From contig JAALGY010000015.1 of NCBI GenBank assembly GCA_032358165.1, forward strand, positions 868,001 to 932,000: 64,000 bases of DNA, written 5' to 3'. The position numbers and the translations under genes were made by a program. The number at the start of each line of letters is the position of its first letter. The first letter of the stretch is position 1. This document shows, piece by piece, positions 1 through 16,507 of the stretch. The DNA is from Diplosphaera chodatii (Eukaryota; Chlorophyta; Trebouxiophyceae; Prasiolales; Stichococcaceae). Under the pieces are notes generated by a model. That model was not told the DNA's origin. It made no database searches and saw only the letters and a program-made list of their open reading frames with translations.

Positions 1-1946
<1,946 letters not shown>

Positions 1947-2707
1947 GACTCATCGTTTGGCGGAGCGGAAGCCGCGTAGCGGCACATCGCAACACATTCA
2001 AGCATCGTAAATGAACGCAGAGAGCAGCTTGCATGCATCACGCCTTGCAGGCTGATGGTCACCTGGCCTGGCTGCTGATGCGGTGAAGCATCGCTGCAAC
2101 GAAGCCTGCAGCGCAGTGCCACGGCTGATAGTCTTCAACATCGTGCAGTACAGTGAGGCAGGGTACAAATAGATGGCAGTAGTCTGTGCAACACGAGTCT
2201 GCGGCAGCCTGCGTTGCCAACGTGCTTCAGTCGTGCTGACCTGGCAGCCAGCGCATTTCGCTCACGGGGCAAACAACGCGAGCACGACTTCGAGACGAAA
2301 CCTGCCGATGTGCAGATGTGCAGTCTAATGCTTGTTGTTTGATGACTTGTATTCAAGCTCGGGCATTGCAGTCCAGGTGCCCACCGCGTCAGGGCGACCA
2401 AGATTGAACACCAGGTTCTGACTCTGCCAGCAAATCGACGACCAACATGGGCGAATGAGGCCGTGATGCAACAGCAGCAATGAACGGCAGTGACAGCCCG
2501 ATAGGGTTGAAGCCTTTGCCAGGCGCAAGAGCGCGTCCCCGGCGAACCATTGCTGCGCCGCAGAGCACCCTCCCGGTGCACCAGGTTGCAACAGACCACC
2601 GCGAGTTGTCCCCCAGCTTGGAACATGTACGCTTGCTTCTGGGACATACAAGGATGTCAAACAATACACATGCACGCGTTATTTACATGTGATGCGTGGG
2701 CTGTCAT
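1947..2707. other. Divergent intergenic region between AAT and the STI1-DHHC gene
   Basis: This stretch lies between two divergently transcribed genes and should hold both promoters and 5' UTRs, possibly also the targeting-sequence exon of the aminotransferase. Minus-strand open frames at 2135-2675 have no recognisable domain. No TATA-like element stands out. Confidence 0.4.
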
Positions 2708-5700
2708 ATGGACGAAGCAGGAACGGCGCCGACATCAGACCATGCTTCGTCGCAGGACCAAAACGCTGCTAAAGGCACGGCATCAGTCGCGGCTGCCAGC
2801 ACGCGCCACCCCGGCGGTGCAGATGTGGCTGGCATGTTGTCTGGGACGATGAATGGTGCAGCAGGCGGAATGGATCCTGCACAGCTGCATACGGTCATGG
2901 AGCAGCGGCGCAGGCAGCTGGCAGAGTCGCCTTTGGCACGTCAGGTGGCACACGCAGGTCTCAGCGGCAACTGTTGCAGTACACATGCTGCATTCCGCAT
3001 GAGATTCCACATGAGGCACCAAGTCAGGTTGCATGGTCATGCATGCAGGCAATGGCCGATCCCAGCGTGCTGGCGAAGGTCCTGCAGTCAACACCAGCAG
3101 CGCAGGCCATCATGAATGGCAATCCGCGGCTGCAGCAGCTGTTGTCCTCGCCGGATGCCATGCGCGGCCTGCTCTCAGGTGCACAACTGTCCAGCCTGCA
3201 ACACATATGGGTGTTACCACCGTGGTAATTTCATTCGAGTTCACACAGTTACACGGCAAATACATTCCCACTTGGACAGTCCCGGAGCCTGGCTGCACAG
3301 GTCAAGCACAGCAGTATGCCAGCGTGCTCGGGCAGGATGCAGAGCAGCACATGGACACAGTTGCACGCCTGAACGCCTACTCACAGCAGCTTCGTCAGGA
3401 TCGTGCTGGGTCAGGCGCTGCTGTCTTGACCCAGCAGGCACCAGTTCTGTCAGATGCAGCAGCTGCATTCAGCCCAGGCATGCAAATGGCTCACCCCACA
3501 GCGGGTGCCATGCCAGCCAGCATGTCAGGGAGGCATGTATCATGGGGTACGCTGGCTGGTGTTCAGGCAGCGGCGATGCCGCAGCAGGCAGTGGCAGGCT
3601 TGCCGGCCAAGCAGCAGCAGCGCCAGCGTGCAGAGGTCAGCTCAGAGATCCAGCCAGCACAGCAGCTACCGGTGTCCTGGGTGCCGCCTCCTGAGGCTGC
3701 AGGCGGTGCTTCATTCGGCACAGGCAGTCGTTGGTCCACGGGCATGCCGCCTTCGCCCCGCTTAAATGGTGCATTCATCCTTGCAGCTCGCTGCTGACAT
3801 CGTGAGGGCTCCAGTTCCTGATTTGACAGCTCTGTTGTGCTTGCGCCTCACACAATCCATGCCACGCCGATGTGTTGCATGCTGGCCTGTGCAGGCCACC
3901 CGCATGCAGGCTACGGCTGGCAGCAGGAGCCGTTGCCAGGGCAGCCAGCAGCCAAGCCAACAATACCGCACGCCGACGTGCTGTTTCCCGTGGTGTACTG
4001 CCTGGCGATTGGCGCATTGTGTCAGTTTGCCGGACGGCTCCTGCCTTTCTGGCTGGTACTGGCGCTGCTGGTGCCCAGCTTCGGCTTTGGCGTGCACTAT
4101 ATCGTCTTCATAGGTGCAAAGTACAGTGGCATGGTTGAGTAGTGCATTGCTGGCCGAACGTCACCATAGACTGCACATGGCCCCAGATCAGCAACAAGAT
4201 GGTGAGAACCATGTTTTCCTCATATGAGCAGGTGGCGGCGTAGACCCGAGGCGGCTGCCTGCCGCAGGCTTTACATGTGCTTTCGTGGTGACGCTGGAGG
4301 CGCTGTCCTTTGTTGTCTTTGCTGCCATGGTCCTGCCACGGCTGCCGCAGCACCGCCTGCAGAGCATCGTGGCCGTGTGCCTGGGCTCGCTGGTTTTTGT
4401 ACAGCATTACAGGTAAGAAATTCTCGGCTGCCATGCATTGTATGCCTTGCATCTGGTGCTGGAGTCGCTTACATACAACCCCGCTGGGTTTCACCACACA
4501 CGCTCATGCCACTGCTGTCAGTAGTGCTGACTGTGGGACATCCGCATTTTGCAGGGCAGCGGTCAAGGATCCAGGCTACCTGTCAGTCGTGAGCGATCCA
4601 GAGGTCATGGCAGCATCCGCCCCGCGTTTCAATTTGGGGCTGTGTGAGACCTGCAAGGTTATTCGGCCCCTGCGGTCCAAGCACTGTGACCACTGCAATA
4701 GGTGCGCACACACCACGCCGCCCGGCACGCTCTCAGTGCCCATGCTGATATGCTGCATCTTCTAGCAGAGAACATGGCAGCAAACTTACCTGATATGGCA
4801 GCGAACTCATCTTCGGCTGATGTTCACCCATCGTTTACGACAGATGTGTGGAAGGCTGTGACCACCACTGCCCGGTGGGTCGCTGACAAGCTTGCATGCC
4901 ACTTGGCCCCCGAGCCTGCATGGACTTCTGCCGTTTGTGGTTGTGAAGCTGTTGCTGCTGAGCAAGTGGGTGTCTGCATGTATTGCAGGTCATCAACAGC
5001 TGCGTGGGGCAGGGGAACGCACGGCGGTTCCTGGTGTACTGCCTGACGCTCCTCCCAGCGCAGCTGCTGTTCCTGCACTTGGTCGCCGCCTTCTGCCGCA
5101 TTGCTGCACACGCGCCACATGCCGGCTTTATCGGCGCCCTGTGGCAGGCATCTGCCTGGCATCCTGGCATCGTTCTGCTTGCGCTTGTGCAGGTGTCGCT
5201 GGATTTCTCTTTCTGGAGTTCTATGTGACATATACAGTGTGTTGCTGATGTATGCTGTCACTGCGTTCCTTTTTAAGCAACTTTCTTGACTGACCCTGCA
5301 GTGCATCTTGCCACAGGTGCCAGCCGTTGCCCTAAATATTCTACTGGTGGCGCGAGGGCTGTTCTGCGCTGCCGCCAATCTGACGACAAACGAGCTGATG
5401 CGGCCATCGCGCTTTGGGTACCTGGCCGACACCCGCGACGACTCATTTCTGAACCCCTTCGACGCTGGGCCTGCCGCCAACTGTCTGCAGTTCTGGCGCA
5501 CGGCGCAGTCCCCAGATTGGAGCAGCGTCTACAATGAACTCATGCAGGTACTGTTCTGCACAGTGTCGCCAACAGGCAAAGAGCAGCACTCCATCCCGCT
5601 GTCTGCCTCGCAGAGCACCGCACAGACTACAAGCGCTGTGAAAAGCATGTGGAACTTGTTAATGTAACGTCGTGACAGCCATTGCCTGTGTGCTGCACAG

Positions 5701-6153
5701 CAGGCGGGGCCGGAGGCTGTCGCGAGGCAGGTTCCACGGTTTTCAGTCACAGCAGCTGTGCGCTCGGCGCAGCTGGCCAGCAAGGAGCTCGCCGAGTCGC
5801 GGGCTCGGCGGCGGCGTCGCCGCGAGGACTACATTCTGCTGCAGGTAGCTGGTCAACCTGATTGCGTGCCAAACTCTGTAGATGAAACAGACCCCCTGGG
5901 ATTGGCCCGCCATGCAGCGACAGTGGGTATGCATGTTGTCGCTGTTGCAGCTTGGCATTGGTCTCCAACAAACTGGCTCACACAGAGATGACATTGTGGG
6001 TGATGGACTGATGCTGTGCAGGCGGGGGTCCGCCCCGAAACTCTGGCTGCAGCGTGCGCCCGGGATGCTGGCAAGCCTGATGCAGCTGCCAGCTGTGCCT
6101 CGACTGCCTGCACACACCAGCATCACGACCGTGGAGGTCCTGGCCTGGGTTAG
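2708..6153 (+). CDS. DHHC protein S-acyltransferase with an N-terminal STI1 motif
   Basis: Predicted multi-pass membrane enzyme that palmitoylates cysteines of target proteins. Start chosen at ATG 2708 (MDEAGTAPTSDHAS). A splice from 2943 joins ESPLARQ to AMADPSVLAKVLQ, giving an STI1-type repeat (NPRLQQLLSSPDAMRGLLS). A phase-1 splice then leads to a Gln/Ala/Pro-rich linker (3301-3767), and another joins PPSPRLN to GYGWQQEPLPGQ and the first membrane helices (3919-4110, 4275-4411). The Cys-rich domain follows: CETCKVIRPLRSKHCDHCNR, then RCVEGCDHHCP, then VINSCVGQGNARRF. More helices and a TTNE-like block (LTTNELMRPSRFGYL, about 5385-5430) come next, and the protein ends at TAG 6151-6153. The TTNE block and the NPFDAGPAANCLQF stretch resemble the ankyrin-type HIP14/ZDHHC17 class, but no ankyrin repeats are present. 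The tryptophan usual after DHHCP is replaced by valine in the best splice. Confidence 0.85.
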
Positions 6154-6741
6154 TTGTAGGGGCACTCGCATCCGGCAGGGTTGCACGGCGGCAGCCCGGC
6201 AGCTGATAACGCTGCCACGGCCTGAACAGCCCAAGCGGTAATCAAATCAAGCACGTTTTCTGCGCATGTGGTTTGATGGAAGATTTCCGTACGTCGACCT
6301 GCTGGTTTTATTTGCAATGCAACAACAGGAACACTGTTTGATGTTCACATGATGTGCAACGGCTCAGTACATCCACACATGATGTTAGGTCAGCGTCCCC
6401 AATGGGCTAGGTGCCCTGCACCACAGAAGTGGATCATGGCGCCAGCATACAGACTGTATGTAACAGACCAGCAGCATGGTCAAAGCCCACCCCGCAATGC
6501 ACGATTCACCCGGTGACAACTGACAGCTATCTTGCAGGTTTCAGTAGATGCGGGTACATGCGTTTCCTGTGCACGTTGCAAACCAGCTCACATGACCCGC
6601 CAAATATTAGAGGCTGTAGACAGCTTCCTAACTGCATCCGCTACATCCGATATGGCTAAGATCGACAGGGGCGCCGGGCCGATGCAAGTGCCTGCTGTCG
6701 TGTATAGCAGCTGTTTCGTGGCACAGAGGGAGCTGAGCAGT
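6154..6741. other. Intergenic region, STI1-DHHC 3' side to PSAH promoter
   Basis: Same-strand gap. A TGTAA poly(A) signal lies at 6459-6463 for the upstream gene. The distal part should carry the PSAH promoter and 5' UTR. No other coding signal was recognised. Confidence 0.4.
6459..6463 (+). terminator. TGTAA poly(A) signal, STI1-DHHC gene
   Basis: TGTAA, the chlorophyte polyadenylation signal, about 306 bases after the stop at 6153. A single pentamer can occur by chance. Confidence 0.4.
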
Positions 6742-7860
6742 ATGGCGTCGTTCGCAGCTACAGCCAAGGCGTCAGTCTTCCTGAGCGGCTCTCAGCTGCG
6801 GTCGGCCCCTCGCCCATCCGCAGGCCGCGCACACAGGTGCAGCCATGAGCGTCACTAGCATGGGTGCCGCACTGTCAGACTGGCTCAATCACGAGCATCA
6901 AGGGGCATCCAGCATTCGTGTGGACAGACGGGCCATGCGGCCACGGGCCCTCCCTCTCCTGTTCATGATGCCCGGCAGGCCGTGACTTGCCGGTGTCCAT
7001 GCCTGCAGGGCAGTTCGCCCGGTCACAGCGAAGTATGGCAATGAGAGCCAGTTCTTCGACCTGGATGTGAGCCGGTTGCTGCTTGTGCTGGTCATATCAT
7101 CCTTCGCACAAGTACTTGGTGGCATGCCCACGTTCAGCAGGCATGCAAGCTGAACCCTGTCCGCAATGCAGGACTTGGAGAACACCGTCGGGTCATGGGA
7201 GATGTACGGCGTGGAGGACAGCAAGCGTTACCCAGACATCCAGTCAGAGTTCTTTGAGCGGGCGGCAGGCCCATTGACACGCCGGGAGTCTGTCTTCTCG
7301 TTCTTGGCACTGGGTGAGTTACTGGCGCGTTGTGTTATAAGGCTTTTTCACGGGCTTTGCAGTGATTCAACGTCGCTGCGCGGCTATGGCGCGTGGGTTG
7401 GGCATAGAAGCAACCCATCCTCTGGCTGGCTGGCACAGGGTCAGCGAGAAAGCCCTGCTGTGTCTAGAGAATACATCCTGTGGGACGCAAACCACGCACG
7501 TGGTGCTCACATGCTTGCAGCCTTCACGGGCGGCGTCCTGGTCTGGGGCGGCAAGGGCTCAAAGGATGCCAAGCTGCCAATCACCCGCGGCCCGCAGAAG
7601 GCAGCGGTGAGCACATGGGGGGCCCGCTTGCGCATACTGCCACGACAATGGAAAGCATAGTGGCAGCATGGGATGTCAGACCCTTGTTTGGGTCGAGCAT
7701 ATAAACCACTTGCATCCCTGATGCATCGCATTCTTCTGGCCCCTGCAATGCGTCCATTGCAGCGGCGTGAATGACAATTCTCCTCACATAGCGAACATCG
7801 CAGTTGACAAAGCTGGTGCTGGTGCTTATGCAGGTGGTGGGGCCACGCGGTCGCATCTAG
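6742..7860 (+). CDS. PSAH: Photosystem I reaction centre subunit VI (PsaH), chloroplast precursor
   Basis: Small one-helix subunit of photosystem I in the thylakoid membrane, at the side where LHCII docks in state transitions. Five exons: 6742-6836, 7009-7066, 7172-7313, 7521-7606 and 7834-7860. All introns are GT-AG, and the exons sum to 408 nt (135 residues plus stop). The N terminus (MASFAATAKASVFLSGSQLR) is a typical algal chloroplast transit peptide. Mature PsaH begins around VTAKYGNESQFFDLD and continues with NTVGSWEMYGVEDSKRYPDI, a hydrophobic segment (VFSFLALG, then FTGGVLVWGGKG) and LPITRGPQK. The last exon encodes only VVGPRGRI and the stop, the conserved PsaH C terminus. Length is normal for the family. 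Confidence 0.97.
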
Positions 7861-8036
7861 GAGGACTCTGGGTCATCTATAGTCTTGACAGCCGGGCTTG
7901 GATTCAGCGCTTGAACCTGTATGCGGCTGAAGTTTTGTTGAGAGGCACATCTGGTATTGTTGGTGCTGTTCATGTCTTCAGCAGCTGCATGAATTGTTGA
8001 GAGAAAGCATGCAGACGTGCATGAAAGCTGGCACAC

Positions 8037-8041
8037 TGTAA
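8037..8041 (+). terminator. TGTAA poly(A) signal, PSAH
   Basis: TGTAA about 177 bases after the PSAH stop. Position and motif fit green-algal mRNA 3' ends. Confidence 0.5.
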
Positions 8042-8315
8042 ACATGGTCCTGCGTTAGGCTTTAGTATCAGCCTTTCAACATTTCAAGCCTCAAGTCTAT
8101 CCTCTCGCATGCCAATGTGTGCTGTGCAAAACTGTCACATGCTTGGTGTTGAGAGATATGCCATGTCGACGAGCACAACTGTGAGCATACAGCTATGTCG
8201 GCATCAGGACGCTGTGGGTGCGAGCCCCTGTACTGAGCTTCCGCTGTGATGGAAGCTCAGAAAAAGGTGGTAGCATGCCAACAAAGGAGGTGCATTCCAC
8301 ACGGGCTGCCCAGCT

Positions 8316-8333
8316 TTACAGGTAGGCTTTACA
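8316..8333 (-). terminator. Two TGTAA poly(A) signals, RPL35
   Basis: TTACA on the plus strand (TGTAA on minus) occurs at 8316-8320 and 8329-8333, about 60-75 bases beyond the RPL35 stop. Two copies at the expected distance make this one of the better-supported signals here. Confidence 0.55.
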
Positions 8334-8390
8334 GATCCAGACAACCTCCCGTGCAAGCTGACATGTAGTCAACACGGTACTGCGCAAGGC

Positions 8391-9579
8391 TCATGCCTTC
8401 ACTGCATACCGCCGCTTGGGGAAAGCAGCATCCTTCTTCTGCTGCTTCTCCGTCCTCAGGGCCGCCTGCATGCATGCATGCATTTGGTGTGACAACTCAT
8501 GGCTACAAGAGCACATGCAGACACTTGTTCACTGGCTGTGTGGAACTGGTCGTGTCACACAGCAAGACCTTCAGGGTTGCTGTGGCCCAGCAGTCCTACA
8601 AGGCGCTGCAGATCTACAGGTCTTGCAGCACCTGGTGCTTTGTGAGCCGCCGGCGGATGGCACGCGTCTTCTTGGTGCGCAGGTCCAAGGGCTGGTACTT
8701 CTGCACGCACATGGTCAATATGATGAGCCATGCCACTGTGTTGCTGCATCTGCTGATGCGATGCTGATGGCAGCTCACAGACATCCCAGCAGCTGCTGGC
8801 CCCTTGCTTGATTGAGCTGCCCAAAAACTGATGCGGATCCTGTCAGCCACTTGGCGCCGTGGCGTTTACAGGCTGTATTTGCAGCCAATGCTGCACAGCT
8901 GCCGCGGCCATTAGCTGTCTTTGCCAGCAGACACGATCCGCACATATCTGCTCACCTTGCCCTTGAACACCTCACGCAACGCTGCCCTCTGTTGCTGTGA
9001 AATGACGGTAAGCAGGCGCGCAATTGACTTGCGGACGACCTTGCTGCAGCAACATAAGAAGCCAACCCAGTCAGCAAACTTGCCGCTGGGGTGAGAAAGA
9101 GCAATGACGACGTGCCTTGCGTGCTCGACAACGCAGACAAGCAGCAGCCACCGCACAAGGCAGCACATGCAAACCCACATCTTCGACAGCTTGTTGGGGG
9201 CGCCGCCAGTGACCTTTGCAACCCGCAGAGCGCCCAGCTCCTGCTTCAGCTCCTTCAGCTGCAGGCACAGCCAAAACATATCAGCTGAACGCCCTTTACT
9301 GGCGATCTGCTGTCATACATCAGAGCGGCTGCGTCAGCCGTGTCAAACCATCTGACAACATAGTGCTGGCAGGACAGCAAACTCCACCTGGTTGGTCAAG
9401 TCCTCCTTGCTCTTGCCACGCAGCTCGTGCGCCTTGATGCGGGCTGCGAGCACAAGAAGACAGCATCAGTCACAATACAAACGTCCCTGTTGCTGCACCG
9501 GCATCCAGGGAACGCGAGCGCAGCTTTGCGTTCACTTGCACGCAGCATCCGGACGGGAGCCACTGTCAGCTCACCCATG
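8391..9579 (-). CDS. RPL35: 60S ribosomal protein L35 (uL29)
   Basis: Cytosolic large-subunit ribosomal protein near the peptide exit tunnel. Six exons on the minus strand: 9579-9576 (only ATGG), 9443-9388, 9258-9179, 9043-8956, 8700-8632 and 8465-8391. They sum to 372 nt, or 123 residues, the same length as the animal protein. Joined motifs include [65 protein letters not shown] and the C terminus [10 protein letters not shown]. The first coding exon is four bases long, ending in the intron donor GTGAGC. Such a tiny exon is common in ribosomal protein genes but easily missed by gene finders. All junctions are in phase with GT-AG borders. Confidence 0.97.
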
Positions 9580-10096
9580 GTGCTAGGCCCCACAGCTGAC
9601 ACACGCTGGCCCCAAAAAGGCAGCACGCGGTGTTGCGCTCCCAAGACGGCTGCGCGTGCGGCAGCAGGACGTTGCGGGGAACTGGTTGGCCAGCCAAGCT
9701 GGTAGTCTTGGGGGCGTTTCTGCCGTGCAGCAGTGCATCGTGCATTGGCAGATTGCATATTGATGAAGTACGCATCTCATCAGCTGCGAGACTATTGACT
9801 GGTAGTGTCCTGCAAGATTAATTGTTTTTGGCAACACTTGCACTACCGGCCTGCATCTGATCACGGCATCCTGTCCTTTCTGAGTGGTCTCAGCGCGAGG
9901 CCTTCTCGGCATAGTGTTATCATTGCTGACTGTTGGTAGTTCATAGTATGCTTCGCTGCTATTCGATCTTCCCAGCAATTGGCGCAGCAGCTGCGGCAAC
10001 AATTCGGGCACAGGGCGTGCCGCATGCTGTCTTGTCCAGTGCGATGACGTTTGCTAAGAACAGGACACATTCTCAGCACTGAGCTCTTGAACCGTG
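9580..10096. other. Divergent promoter region, RPL35 / GH47 mannosidase
   Basis: Head-to-head gap that must contain the RPL35 promoter (minus) and the mannosidase promoter (plus). No coding exon or recognisable element was found. Confidence 0.4.
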
Positions 10097-14085
<3,989 letters not shown>

Positions 14086-14470
14086 CAATACTCTACCTTG
14101 TTGATTTCGTTGGGATGACTAAAAATGGATTCGTGACAATCAATGCTGGCGACGTTGCTGCAAGTGTCTAGACGACTCGTTGCGATACACAGACAACACA
14201 CCACTCCACTGACTGCAAGCAATTGCCCTCCTGCACAGCAAAGCTACTTCAAAGGAGACATCCCTCATCAATTTAACTAACGACATACTGTTCCGTCGCA
14301 GCTGCTCTGCTTGTTTGGCCCGGCCTGCATGTGCCAAGTCTGGCTGAGGGGCTGACACTCACAGCTCACCAAAACGAGATTGATGTTCGACCACACTCCC
14401 TAACCGCACCATGATATGAACATTGCCCGCTTCCGCTGCGCACGCTGCTATCAGTGGGTTTGATCTGCCA
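14086..14470. other. Convergent 3' regions of GH47 and ELO
   Basis: Tail-to-tail gap of 385 bases. No TGTAA motif was seen on the expected strands, and no gene. Confidence 0.4.
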
Positions 14471-15987
14471 TCATACAGCCTTCTCGTGGCTGTGCTGGGG
14501 CCGCCTCTTGGCATCGCCATGCTTGGCCAGGTAGAAGTTGAGGAACAGTGCGAGCAGCGTGATCATGTAGAAAAACAGCAGCGTGGACAGCTGCTTTGGG
14601 TACGGCGAGTACAGCTGGCAGTATGCTGCTTGCGCCATGTTGGTCACGAACTGGAACATCTGCGGGTTAAGGAGCAGTCACGCTGGCAACCACTGAATGA
14701 CAGTGGCAGCCATATCACAGAAGCATGGCCTGTGCTACGTTCCTTTGGACATTTCAAGGACGGACATGGTTGTACCTGGAACTGTGTCAGGTAGCGGCCC
14801 CACCAAAGGTACTTTCGCTTCGTCCGCTGGTCTGTAAAAAGCGTAGCCATCAAGTAGTATGTGTACCTGCGCCCACGGAACCTTTGAGCGCGGCGAGATC
14901 TGCGGTGTCAAAGCCTAGTGAACGCATGTTTTGTGCAGGCAGGTGCGCTGCATGTGCACAAGGCACGCTCACATCAGCACATGGACGAAGGAGTTGAGAG
15001 CGCAAGAGTAGTACGCTGCACATGCACATGCAGACTGAGCTAAGAAACCGCGTCCATGAGCATTGAGCGATTTGCGATGCCAACGTATCATCAATAGGAG
15101 ACGCGATACTCACCATCTCCTCCAGGTGCAATGCGTGCGATGATCCACCTATGTGCAGCAAGACCCGCACATCAACTGTGATTGTGTTTGTGGAGCAAGC
15201 AATGTCATGCACGGCCCTTGATAAACAACATTGTGGCGCAGCGGGAAATGTGTGCCCACCAGATGAAAGAGATGGACGCATGATGGTACACATGCAGCAG
15301 CGATATCTGCTGCACCTTGCCTTTCAAGAGCATGATAATCTGCGCATGGGAACAGGCTGCGTGTTGACCTCGGCACATCTTGCACGCTCGGCTGTGCATA
15401 CGACCCACATCATAGTCCGCTGCAGGCTCACCGTGTCAAAGAATTCGTAAAACTTGGATACATAGAATACGTAGATCGTCAGCCCCATACTGCGCTCGCT
15501 CGCTCGGTATGCATTGCCCCAAAGGCTGTAGCCATGAGCCCGCGCCCAGAACACCGACGACGCCGCCATACCAGCGCTGAGCACGATGAGTACCACATTA
15601 TGGATCTGCAGACGCACATCATCAGTCAATTGGCGGCGGCTTGGCAGTGGTACCTGCGTCGCACGAGTCAGTTTTGATGGGTCACATGCATGCGGACGTG
15701 TTGTCATCCACATTCACCTGCACCAGCAATCTCAGCCACCCTGGATCTGGCCCCCTGGCAGGCTGCGATCGTCTGAGAACTGCCGAGCCGACCGTCACGA
15801 TCAGCAGGTATGCCACTATGATTGTAACCGCTGGTGTCGGCGAGTCAATGAGAGGCAAGTGTTTGGTGATCCTGCTGGCTGGTTTGCTGGCATCGCTGAG
15901 GCCGATCGCCTGCAGGCCTGAAAAAACTGAGGTTGAAACGAACTCATCGTATTGTTGCCACCAGGCTGCCACCTCTGCCAGCACCAT
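14471..15987 (-). CDS. ELO-family very-long-chain fatty acid elongase (3-ketoacyl-CoA synthase)
   Basis: ER multi-pass membrane condensing enzyme of the ELO/GNS1/SUR4 family, adding two carbons from malonyl-CoA to acyl-CoA. Seven minus-strand exons: 15987-15718, 15605-15432, 15339-15260, 15148-15114, 15015-14973, 14866-14776 and 14659-14471. They sum to 882 nt, or 293 residues, normal for the family. Motifs: FYVSKFYEFFDT, the histidine box LLHVYHHASISFIWW, IAPGGDAYY, and NSFVHVLMYTYYLM. The C-terminal helices end at FFYMITLLALFLNFYLAKHG. Plant- or animal-type PUFA ELOs share this layout, but the substrate range cannot be read from sequence. An alternative in-frame ATG at 16038 would add 17 residues. 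Divergent from the RRM gene. Confidence 0.94.
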
Positions 15988-16507
15988 GGAGCTGCCTATC
16001 AGCTCACGGTCCCTCTCGCCTGTTGCAAGCACATGCAAATGTGGAAGTCACGCTTCGCACGCCATACTGCAGGAGCTGGTGCAGGGCGTCGGGTTCTCCG
16101 AAAGGGGCCCTCTCATCTGGTAGGAGCGTCCTTCTGTTCACACCTATCACCTATTCACCTTGGCTTCCAGTGGTTCCGTCCTTCCGAAGTGCGAAAGGCA
16201 GATTTCGCGGCCCTGACTGCCGACATGAGCTGACTCAGCCTGGAGGGAAGTCAGCAGGGAAGTAGGCCTGCGCGTCGCGCCGCACAACTGCATCCCTATA
16301 GGCAGTACACACGCTTTTGTATGTTCCATTTGGCGCCCTGCCCCGGGCCAAGGCACGCCCGCCAGTCGACCCAACTCTCGTGATTGACGACGCTCAGGCC
16401 CTGCTGTTTGGCGGGCAGTGCAAGCTATCTAGCAACAGCAGGTTTTGTGCACGTTCGTCATCAAAGTTCACACGCATCTGGCGCTGTTGGGCGCTGACGC
16501 GGGCCGG
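15988..16507. other. Divergent region, ELO / RRM gene, possibly with 5' exon(s)
   Basis: Head-to-head gap. An open frame at 16317-16450 (including VDPTLVIDDAQALLFGG) could be an upstream exon of the RRM gene, but no join was convincing. The rest shows nothing recognisable. Confidence 0.3.

Larger units (their letters stand above)
7861..8390. other. Convergent 3' regions of PSAH and RPL35
   Basis: Tail-to-tail gap holding both 3' UTRs and TGTAA signals on each strand. No further gene is seen. Confidence 0.5.

Noticed and set aside
3033..3797. A separate gene for the 254-codon Gln/Ala-rich frame.
   Set aside because: Splice phases and GT-AG borders on both sides join it to the STI1 exon and to the DHHC membrane domain.
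8466..8482. GCATGC palindromic runs (also at many other sites) considered as a regulatory repeat.
   Set aside because: TGCATGCAG occurs throughout introns here, often at acceptors, and appears to be general sequence bias rather than a specific site.
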